From Capsicum annuum (lineage: Eukaryota; Streptophyta; Magnoliopsida; Solanales; Solanaceae): 64,000 nt of DNA. The DNA lies in contig NC_061115.1 in assembly GCF_002878395.1 (NCBI RefSeq), positions 52,915,013 to 52,979,012 on the forward strand, in the 5' to 3' direction. Positions 48,362 through 58,060 of this stretch are shown here, piece by piece. Each line of letters opens with the position of its first letter. Within the stretch, counting starts at the first letter, position 1. Both the position numbers and the translations under genes were made by a program. The notes beneath the pieces are model-generated. The model saw nothing but the letters and a program-made list of their open reading frames with translations, ran no database searches and was not told where the DNA came from.

Positions 48362-49548
48362 TATTATTATCAAGCATATATCACAAAGTATAGAAATTCA
48401 TTTTTTAGCGATGGATCCCCCTTTGAATGTTCTCAACATTATTCAAAGGATGCTTGCTTACTTTTTCTAGAGAAGTTGTGTAGGAGAAAGAAGAATATAT
48501 TGGTCCAAATGAAAAATCCTATGACTACATTAGGAGGAAGGGGTACTGGGCTTTAGATTGTTACCTGATATGTCCATGGATTTTTTTTGCAAATTACGGT
48601 GGAATTTTTGGAAAAACACTTCTATATAGAATACTTACATGCATAATAAGTATTTCAAAATATAGAACCCAAAATCAGATGTGTCGAATAGATTCATAAG
48701 AGGCTCACACGCATGGAAGAAAATAATGCTAGCCAAGGATTCACTAAAGCATTAAATTCTATGGCAATCTAAGAGTGGAAATTCTTAGTTATAATTGTAT
48801 AATCAAATAACTATTAAGGACTTATATACTTTAATATAGGGTAGTAGGGAGTGGGATGATAGATATCAGTATATGAGAGACTTGGAGAAAGATTGTACAA
48901 GGAATAAGCATTTACTTATTGATTTAATTCCAGAAGAGGTGGAAAATCATTTCCTAGAAAAGTCTAGGCCACTTATTCATTCAGAAGAAATGGAAAAACC
49001 AAGCTGGATTCTTGAACCTAGGGGAAATTTCACAATAAGATGGAAGAAAAGAAACATCATAAAGAAAGAATGGAAGAATGTGATTGGACAAAGACTGATA
49101 GATAACATAACTAGGAATTTGAGAATATCATTGAAAGTGAGGAAGACATCACATGAATTCTCCTATAATTGGGCGAAGATTTTTTATGAAATTATAGTAG
49201 TAATGGCTAGGAGTTAAGGTCTGGTTTGGTAGATCCCCTGGAAAGCATGGATCAAATATAACTCACTAGAGTATCTATAGGGAGTCCTAGAGTTAGTCCC
49301 TATCTATTCTATCTTTGAAGTGCTCATAGGGAACTACTGAATGGAAAAAAGACCTAAAATTGAGGACACAACTTAATGTAGAAACAAAGGCAATGATTAT
49401 ATTACAAGAAGTTGCACATTGCAATCAAACACATCATAGGAGAGTTATTTTACAGATAGATTCATTAATTTTCCAAGAGATTTTAAATAGAGAATGGGAA
49501 TATCTCTGGAATATCTCAGAAATAATTTAGCATATATGGATACTAATA
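48362..49548 (+). pseudogene. LINE ORF2 C-terminal fragment
   Basis: Non-LTR retrotransposon remnant of the plant L1-like type. The end of the RT region reads DMSMDFFCKLRWNFWKNTSL (48568-48630). The zinc-binding part of ORF2 follows: RDLEKDCTRNKHLLIDLIPE, PSWILEPRGNFTIRWKK (48880-49060). Then comes an RNase H-like domain at 49350-49530: LNVETKAMIILQEVAHCNQT, RRVILQIDSLIFQEILNREW and EYLWNISEII, including the ID-S catalytic strand. Stops and frameshifts throughout. The 3' end and poly(A) are cut by the LTR at 49549, the 5' part by the LTR at 48361. Confidence 0.75.
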
Positions 49549-50993
49549 TGTAATAACCTTCAAGTCATTTCTCGTTATTCTACTTATTCTTATAGTTAGA
49601 GATTTCCAATATCTTCCCCAAGTCATTTATGACTTAATTAAACTGATAGTTTGGTTATCGGGCAGATCGTCAGGATTTTAGTACCATTTCCCTATTTAGA
49701 AGTCTTCACTTGTTCCAAATGGCCATCAACCAAATACTTCCATAAAATGATGTTGGATGTAAATTTTGACTATACCAGTAGCCCCAAAAAATTGATTTTA
49801 GATTGGGTAGACCTTTGGTTTGGGTACCACTATGCCCCAACATATTTTGACCTATTCGTCAAAAAGTTTATATATTGAAAATTCTGGTGTGGAGCCCCAT
49901 TTGATTGAAATGACCTCAAATGTAAAATTGAACTTTTCCAACATAACTTAAATGTCTAAATTAATTTGGTTGCATATTTTTTTGATCATATTAGACTACG
50001 GATGCATCTCAAGGCATTGGCTAAAACTTGATATCAAATTCTAAGTATCAACTATCATCTAGTCCAGGAAAAATACCATGATTGTGGAGACCTTATCTTA
50101 ATTGTGGCCTATGTGCCTACTTGATCTCCCTATCTAAGGGTCTGGGAAGGGTCATTTAAATGTCCTTTTTTGTTGAGAATTGGTCATTTTTTATGCCTTG
50201 AGTTCCATAAACCCTAATAGAGTATGTAGTCCATAAATTATGTCTTAGATTTTGATTGGAAACTTTAATAACTTGTATATTCTCTATTACCATTGAATCT
50301 AAGGTTTGAATCACTTAATTATTATGTTTAATTCTTGATTAATTGACCCTAAACCTTAAATGGATTGAGGCTTGATTTTATCCCAACAATATGGTTCATT
50401 TACATTAATTTCTTATGGGATATTACTCCCTAATGGTGTTTGAGAAATGGGTTGGTCTCAGAAACTCGTTTCCCATGTATGGGACCCAGTCAGGGATTTT
50501 TGGTGTTGTTTTGAACCTGAAGCACAATGGTGCAATATGGGTGTTCATATTGTCTTAATAATACATAGAATAAGTTTTTTATAGCATGGCTTCTTAAAGA
50601 AGCTTTTAGGAAATAGAAAGCAAAGATTGTTGGTTTGTGAGCTATATTTGGATTCTAGGTAGGTTAAGCATACTTTTGTTAGATTGAGCATTATTAAAGT
50701 ATGACGTTGATATCTTGATAAGATTGGGTAGGGCATTATGTGTTGACATGATAGATGGTAATATTTGGGATTAGTTGAACCACTTAGGATTTTAAACACA
50801 TAAAGTGTGATATTCGAGTCATAGTCGAGAACCTCAATTAGTTAGACTTGTTATCTCATGAATAGTATGAGAATGCTCTAGTTGCACTAGTTAGATTGGA
50901 GTAACCTTGTTCACTCTTATTAAGAGTATGTTGACCGAGATATGCATAGTTTTGAAATTTGCCTTGGATGCTTTGGGTGACTTAAGAGTAATA
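49549..50993 (+). mobile_element. LTR N, left part
   Basis: Starts TGTAATAACCTTCAAGTC and matches M2 read in the opposite direction for at least 300 bp (AAGTCATTTATGACTTAA at 49622, TTTGGTTATCGGGCAG at 49651). It contains no ORF of interest; 50160-50990 is R/U5-like. It is split at 50993 by the complete gypsy element and appears to resume at 60556. Confidence 0.6.
50989..50993 (+). repeat. target-site duplication, left copy (TAATA)
   Basis: TAATA immediately before TGTAATACCCC of element C; same bases at 60551-60555. Confidence 0.7.
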
Positions 50994-53080
50994 TGTAATA
51001 CCCCATACTTTTCCTAGATAAGTTTAGCTTCGAGAATGTCAAGCTTTATCTTTGAAAATGAATAACTCTTGATACATATAGAATTTTTAAGATCTAGACC
51101 CACTATGTATATATAATTGGCTCCGCTTTCCAACAATACTAATTTTGCCTTAATTCGATACTCAGTTGAGAAGTTATGCAATTTTTAGTAAAACAATATG
51201 GCATTTCGGCAGGAACCACATCACAGTAAAGGACAAAATCATAATAGTCCAATTTCTAGTGGATCACGACAATTACAACGCATCGTGGTGAAACTCTAGT
51301 TCTTGTTCATCCTTTTAGAGAGGCGCAACACGATAACACTGTGTCACGCCAAAGATTGAACTCGTCCTTTCTCCAGTGGCACAACGTGATGACACTGTAT
51401 TGTGCCATAACCCAAAATGGCAATGTTCCCTTATCAAGTGAGCCACTGCGATAGCCCCGTGTCGCGATGGGGCCCAAAATCAAGATTTCAGTTTCCAAAA
51501 TTAATTTATTAAAGACAATCTAGTCTTTTCCTTAGCCCCAAGTCATGAATAACACTGAATTAATCCTATTACAACCATTATATGCTCACTTTTCATCAAC
51601 TTCTTCTCAAAGAAACCCTAGAACATCAAAATTTAAATCCCAAGAAATCCAAAATTCCACCATTCTTTCTCCAAGGTAACTCAAAATTCAAGGCTACCAA
51701 TTCAAGATAGTCAAGAACCCATCTTCAAGAGCACAAATAGGAATCCAAAATCAAGTGTTCTTATCAATTGCATCAATTAAGGTAAGCTGGGTTTTTTTAA
51801 CAAGGATAATCCTTTCATCCTTGGGCCCAAAATTAGTTTTAAAGCTGATTTTGTATGAAATTAAATGAGTTTCAAATAAGGGTTCATACCCAATATTGCT
51901 ACTTAAAAGATTATGAGACTTGAAGTGATTTAGATGATTTATTTGCATGTTTATTTTCGTATTTTCATGTGTATTGCCGAAATTTCTAGATTTTGAGATG
52001 AATTATCAATACTTATATTATCAACCATGAAACTTATGATGTTTTGACATGAATTTGATGTATTGGTTGTTGAGACCTAGTTTGTATGTTGATATTTCAA
52101 GATTGACTATACTTTAAGCATCCTAAGATTAATTATTTTCAGATTTAATAAACATTTAATCCTTTGATCTCATTTTAGACATGGAATCCACTTTACAGTT
52201 TTAGTTACAGAATAGATTAATAGACACGAAATTGGTTTTTATTATAAACCTTTTTACAAGTTTTAAAAGTGGATTTCTAACTGAATGAGCATACAGATTA
52301 AAGGGAGTAGTATTTAGCATTGAGTTGGGTATGTTCTCATTCCCTAGAACTATGAGCCAACATAGAATTCAGATTTATCATATTAATCCCATTTTTATAT
52401 AGATGTGAACACTTAGATTAGGTTATACACTTTTGGAAGAGTATTAACACCTCTCCCCAACATGAGATTTTCCCACAAGGGAACTAGATATTGGACACTA
52501 TGATAGCTCACATAGTGTTTGTCAGTTATACGAACCTCCCTAATAGTTAAGACTGAAAGAATAGTTTTTAAACGTACTTCCCTATAACTTACAGAAAAGA
52601 GTAAAGAATAACTGAAAAAATTTTAGAAAATGAAGTGTAAAGGCTTACATATTTATTTAGATAATTCATTAAATGTGACATCAGCTATGAGGTTTCAAAT
52701 GTTAGTTTTTAGATATAAAAGTGAGTCCTTTCTACACTTAGACAGTATTAATTAAAGACAGAATACCAGTATAGTTTGATCCATCTGGGGGTTTGTCCCA
52801 GTCTCTCTAGCATTAGTAGTAAAGGCATGCAGACTGCTAGACTATAATTCTATTTTTTAGTATTTATTGATCAGACTCTTGAGTTTAGTATTTTTTTAGA
52901 TATTATGTCTAGACATTTTTAGCTTAGCTCATACAGAATTCTGCATTTTAGTTTGATTATATATCTATACATCCCTATTATGAGTTCAGATTTAGTAGAT
53001 GGCTTACAGGGTTAGCTTAAGACTACTTATTGTCTTGAGTATTATGTGACATGTTGGGACTTGTTTTTGGGGTATTAACA
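50994..53080 (+). mobile_element. 5' LTR of element C
   Basis: TGTAATACCCC ... GGGGTATTAACA, 2087 bp. U3 repeat array at 51230-51470. Compared with the 3' LTR it lacks about 390 bp at 52770, between GAATACCAGT and ATAGTTTGATCC. Confidence 0.9.
51230..51470 (+). repeat. CpG-bearing U3 repeat array, 5' LTR C
   Basis: About four units of about 60 bp, each with CCAGTGGCRCRACGYGAT-like text followed by a TGTGTCGCGCC-like end (51240, 51310, 51370, 51440). The same array lies at 58280-58550 and at 31440-31600. Confidence 0.75.
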
Positions 53081-53083
53081 ACT

Positions 53084-53095
53084 TGGTATCAATTC
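53084..53095 (+). other. primer-binding site of element C
   Basis: TGGTATCAATTC matches the first eight bases of TGGTATCAGAGC, three bases after the LTR end. Confidence 0.75.
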
Positions 53096-53288
53096 CTAAG
53101 GTTATAAGATTCCTAGGAAGTCAGACAAGCAGTGATATATAGAGTCTTGATCATGTTTGTGAAGCGTGTCACATTTATGAGCAAGGTACTATGGGATATT
53201 TATAAGAAATTATCTCTTTTTTAATGATCTATTGTGCTTATAGTATCAATATCTGCTCTTAATTCATGCTCTAACATGATAGTTGAAT

Positions 53289-54480
53289 ATGCCTCCTCAT
53301 CGAGCTAACACTATAGAAATGATAACCAACCACCCAGCTTGTTGACTCTCTGAATGATAACATATCCCATGCTGAATTTTTTACTTCCTTTTAGACGTTG
53401 GCCCAAGCTATGGCTGCTAATGTTCAAGGCGACAGTCCCACTTCAGCAAAATTATGATTTAGCAACAGCCAGAATTCGATACTTTATGAGAATAAATCTA
53501 TCAAAGTTCTTTAGGTTAAAAGTAAGTGAGAACCCATCACTTTATTTAGATGAAGTGAAAATGATCACCCAAATTATACTTGTTTCTAAGGAAGAGAGAG
53601 TAGAGTTGGCATTCTATAGATCGAGGATGTAGCATATGATTGGGTGGTTATGTGGAAGAATGGTAGTAGTAAGAATGCATCTCTAATGAATTGGCAGGTG
53701 TTTTAATATGCATATCTAGATAGGTTATTTATGTGTGAAATGATAGAAGCAAAGGTAGACGAGTTTGTGAACCTTAGATAGGGCTCCATGATATTGGAGG
53801 AGTACTAACTTAAGTTCAAACAGTTGTCATAGTATGCCCTGGTACGATGGCTAACCCTAGGGCCAGTATTAATGGTAGTCAAGGAGTATAGGATTGTCAT
53901 ACTTAATTGAGACATGGCTCTTGCTAGGTTGATGATTCATGCTCAGTAGATTAAGAAAGAAAATTTAAAGGGAGGAGAGAAAGGATATAAGAAGGCTAGA
54001 ACTAGGTAGTTTGAGTATAACCAGACAAAGTATGAAGGGGGAATCATCCGCTATTTTAGAATCATTCATCTATGTTAGTGCCATCTTCAGCTAGCACTCC
54101 CGCTCCTAGAGATATGCAAGAGATATGGGGTAAGACTTCTATATCCAGATATCATAATAGTGTGAGTGGAAACTTCAGTTATCCTCTATGTTGTAAGAAT
54201 TAACCTAGTGAGTGCTTTTTGGGATACAAAGGTTGTTATTGTTATGGTATGTTGGGACATGGAAAAAAAGAGTGTCTGTATACTATGCAGGGAAACATAG
54301 GCGCTCACCCCTAGAATCAGGCTACTAGCACACCAGCTTCTCTAGGTCGCCTAGTCTCTCCTCAGGGCACATCATCCAGTATCGGTGGTGGTCAATACAA
54401 GAATCAATTTTATGCTTTTCCATCCTGTCAAGAGAAGAAAGGTTCACCAGATGTTGTTACTGGTATGCTTCATGTTTTTC
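53289..54480 (+). pseudogene. gag of element C
   Basis: ATG at 53289 gives MPPHRANTIEMIT, a typical Tekay gag start (MPPRR-like), and stops after 18 codons. The gag core is open at 53458-53625 (RIRYFMRINLSKFFRLK, NPSLYLDEVKMI, ERVELAFYRSRM). A coiled RQxxGSM-like region is broken at 53770-53830. The knuckle at 54226-54275 reads CYCYGMLGHGKKEC, again with Tyr for the second zinc Cys. QYKNQFYAFPSCQEKKGSPD at 54392-54450 is the gag-protease link. Confidence 0.85.
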
Positions 54481-54950
54481 ATCATGCTATTTATGTGTAG
54501 TTAGACCCTGGGTCGAGTTTCTCTTATATGACCTTACTATATAAAGTGAAATGTGAAATAGGTCCTGAATGGAACCCTAATCCCTTTATACTTTCTACCC
54601 TAGTGGGTGAGTTAGTTATTGTAAAATAGATCTATAGAAAGTGTCCTATCATTATCTTTTATAAGATCAGTTTAGAAGATTTAATAGAGTTTTCTTGGTA
54701 TGGATTGGCTCCATTCTTGTTATGCATCCATAGATTGTCGCTCCTAAGTGGTGAAGTTTAAATTTCCAGATAATCTAGTCTCATAGTGGGAAGGCAATTC
54801 AATATATCCCAAGAGTCATTTCATATCCCACCTTAAATCGAGAACGTTAATCTTAAAAGGGTGCATCTATCATCTAGTTTGGGTCAAAGACACTAAGTTT
54901 AAGACCTAAATAGTTCAATAAGTTTATGTAGTCAATGAGTAACCTGAATT
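54481..54950 (+). pseudogene. protease of element C
   Basis: Active site intact: LDPGSSFSYMT at about 54501-54533, preceded by a stop (HHAIYV-stop). LVGELVIVK and CPIIIFYKISLEDLIEF follow (54605-54700). A frameshift then enters the YGLAP-like segment. Confidence 0.75.
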
Positions 54951-55690
54951 TTTTCTCGATGATTTGCCAAGAGTACCACCTAATATGGATATTAAATTTG
55001 GTATTGACCTTTTCCCAGATACTGATCCCATCTCTATTCCTCCATATAGTATAGCTCCAACTGTGCTTAAAGAGTTAAAAAAATAGCTTAAAGATCTTTT
55101 AGATAAGGGTTTTATAAGGCCCAGTGTCTCTCCATAGAACGCTCCTATCCTATTCATTTGAAAGAAAGATGTTTCTTTGTGAATGTGCATTAACTAACAT
55201 CATATTAATAACGTCACAATCAAAAACAAATATCTTCTTACTATAATTGATGATTTATTTGACTAGCACCTAGGTGCAAGTTATTTCTCAAATATAGACT
55301 TCATATCCGGCTATTATCAGCTTGGAGCAAGGGAATGTGATATCACGAAGACAACTATCAAAACCTGTTATGGTCATTTTAAGGTTCTAGTTATGTTTTT
55401 TGGTCTTACCAATGCCCCCACAAACTTCATGGACTTGATGAACTGAGTGTTCAAGTATTATTTGGACATTTTTGTCATAATCTTTATTGATGATATCCTT
55501 GTCTATTCTCATAGTAAGGATGATCATGCAGACAAGCTTAGAATTGTATTCAAATCTTAAGGATCACCAGTTGTTCACCAAATTCAGCAAATATGAATTT
55601 AGGATAAGATCAGTAGCTTTCCTCAGTTATATTATTTTGAGTGATGGTATTAGAGTTGATCCCCAATAGATAGAAGAAGTAAGAAACTGG
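54951..55690 (+). pseudogene. reverse transcriptase of element C
   Basis: From [20 protein letters not shown] (54977) and LKDLLDKGFIRPSVSP (55087) to [18 protein letters not shown] (55275-55335), with the first catalytic Asp of the SNID motif, [17 protein letters not shown] (55395-55445) and the catalytic box FIDDILVYS at 55483-55509, intact. Stops near 55084, 55137, 55159 and 55180, a frameshift near 55546. Confidence 0.85.
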
Positions 55691-55779
55691 CCTAGAACTA
55701 TTTCTTTATTAAATATTAGAAGTTTCTTTGGTAGCTGGCTATTGAAAATATTTTTTTTATGTTTTTTCTTCTACTGCAT

Positions 55780-56300
55780 ACCCTATGTCTAGATTAACTC
55801 AAAAAAAGGTTATGCTTCAGTGGTCAGATTCTTGTGAGAAGAGTTTTCAGGAGTTGAAGACTTGACTCACTTTAGCCCCAGTTTTAGTATTACCTGATGG
55901 TATAGATGGGTTCGTTCTCTGTTGTGATGCTTCTAGAATTGGTTTGGGTTGTGTTTTGACGCATAGAGGTAAGGTTATAACCTATGCCTATAGACAACTT
56001 AATCCTCGTAAGAACAACTACCCTACCTATGATCTTGAGTTAGTTGTTGTTGTATTTGGATTGAAAATCTTAAGGCACTATATTTATGGGGTTCATGTTA
56101 GTGTGTTGACGGATCAAAAAATTTTGCAATATATGTTTACTCAGTGGGAGTTAAACCTTCATTAGGGAAGGTGGCTAGAATTGTTGAAAGATTATTATAT
56201 GAGTATGTTGTATAATTCGGTAAAGGCCAATATAGTGGAAGACACCCTTAGTAGATTGTCTATAGGAAGTGTTGCTCATATTTAGAATTATAAGAAAGAA
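55780..56300 (+). pseudogene. RNase H of element C
   Basis: CCDASRIGLGCVLTHRGKVI (55921-55980), NNYPTYDLELVVVVFGLK and VSVLTDQKILQYMFTQWE are seen, so the three acids of the catalytic set (CDAS, DLE, TDQ) remain. It is open from 55944 to 56165. The end VEDTLSRLSIGS lies at 56235-56270. Confidence 0.85.
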
Positions 56301-56419
56301 CTAGTTTGAGAGGTTCATTGGTTAGCTAGATTGAGTGTGAGGTTGGTTGACTCAGCTAAAGGTATTGTTTGAGTTCAGAGTAGTTCAGAATCCTCTCTAG
56401 TTTCTGAAGTAAAGGAGAA

Positions 56420-57445
56420 GCAGGATAAGGATCTTTATTTGGTCAAGCTAAAGGGTTCAGTTAACGACCAAAAGGTAAAAGTTTTCTCCCAAGGGGGAGA
56501 TTGTGTGTTAAGATACCAGAGCAGATTATATGTACCATGTGTTTATGATTTGAGGCAGCGAATCATGGCAAAAATGCATGGTGTGCATTACTCCATTCAT
56601 CCAGGAGCCACCAATATGTCCCACTATCTGTGGGAAGTCTATTGGTAGATTGGTATGAAGAAAGATATAGCAAAAAATTTTCCAAGTGTGCGACTTGTCA
56701 ATAGGTTAAGGTTCAGCACCAAAGACCTAGTGGCACTTTGAAGGAGTTTGGTATTCCCAGTTGGAAGTGGGAAGAGGTGAACATGAATTTTGTGATAGGA
56801 TTACCCCATTCACTTCGACAACATGATTCGATATGGGTTATTGTAGACAGATTGACCAAGTTAGCCCATTTCCTGCCAGTTCACACGTCCTACACAGCCG
56901 AAGATTATGATAAGCTATATGTCAGAGAGTTGGTTAGATTGTATGAATTTCTTTTGTCTATCATCTCATATAGAGGTACTTAATTTACCTCTCACTTTTG
57001 GAAATCCTTTCAGAAGGGCCTTAGTACCCAAGTTCATCTCAGTTTAGCTTTTTATCTGTAGACAGATGGTCAGGCAAAAAGAACCATTCATATCTTTGAT
57101 GATATGTTGAAGGCACGTGTTTTGTATTTCAATGGTTGTTGAGATGATCATTTTTTGTTGATCGAGTTTGTCTACAATAACAGTTACTATTCTAGTATTA
57201 AGATGGCCACGTTTAAAGCTCTTTATGGACGAAGGTGTAGATCACATATAGGTTGGTTAGAAGTGGGTAAGGCCACTTTGATTGGGTCAAATATAGTGTT
57301 TGAAACTATGAAGAAAGTACAACTGATTTAGGACTGATTGAAAGAAGCTCAGAGTTGTCAGAAATCTTATACAGATGTAAGAAAGAGAGATCTTGAGTTT
57401 GAAGTGGATAACCTTGTGTACTTGAAAGTTTTACCCATGAAGGGG
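56420..57445 (+). pseudogene. integrase of element C
   Basis: Zinc-finger end CATCQ... is seen as KCATCQ-like text near 56685 (frame-shifted). The core reads WKWEEVNMNFVIGLPHSLRQ (56765), with Asp to Asn at the first acid. Near 56965, LLSIISYRGT has Asp to Tyr at the second. Near 57060, TDGQAKRTIH has Glu to Lys at the third. IEFVYNNSYYSSIKMA and LYGRRCRSHIGWLEVGK are well kept (57160-57270), as are the FEVDNLVYLKVLPMKGMNRF C-terminal strands (57396-57455). Stops near 56982, 57058, 57141 and 57329. Confidence 0.9.
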
Positions 57446-57489
57446 ATGAACAGATTTGTCAATAAGAGGAATATTTGTCCATTATATTA

Positions 57490-57840
57490 GGCCTCGACAG
57501 GATTTTGAGTCGTGTTTGAAAGGTGGCGTATGAACTTGTGCTACCCGCAGACTTGTTATCATTTCATCCAGTGTTCCATGTGTTCTTATTTAAGAAGTGC
57601 ATGGATGATTCAACCATTATAGTACCTCTAGAAAGTATAGATATTTAGAATATCCTCTCAGATGAAGAACTTCCAATAGAGATTCTTGATCATCAGATCC
57701 GTAGACTAAGGAATAAAGAAGTTCCCTTGGTCAATGTTTTATGGCGAAATCCTTCTGTTGAGGGTGCTACTTAGGAAGCAGAAGTAGACATGCGATCCAG
57801 GTAGCCCCATCTCTTCTCCAAGAACAGAGATCCAGCTGAA
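57490..57840 (+). pseudogene. chromodomain of element C
   Basis: RILSRV-stop-KVAYELVLPADL, FKKCMDDSTIIVPLESIDI, DEELPIEILDHQIRRLRNKE and VPLVNVLWRNPSVEGAT can be followed in one frame with stops at about 57512, 57646, 57771 and 57803. Counterpart of the orphan at 39553-39890. Confidence 0.85.
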
Positions 57841-58030
57841 AGTAATAGTCTTCTTTAATTAAGTTCTTTTCAAGTCTCAGATTCATACATATAGCTATTT
57901 CTTTTAAATTCATGAATTCATAGATTAGCTCATTTACTCATTATGTTTTAGATTCAGTCATGCATCTTGTTTCAATTGTGCATGCCATCACATAGCCTAG
58001 GTCAGTTTCATTTGTTTAACTAGTCTTATT

Positions 58031-58060
58031 TGAGGACGAATGCTCCTAAGGAGGATATAA
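58031..58060 (+). other. GGACGAATG box and polypurine tract of element C
   Basis: GAGGACGAATGCTCC (58032) followed by CTAAGGAGGATATAA directly before the 3' LTR. Confidence 0.8.
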
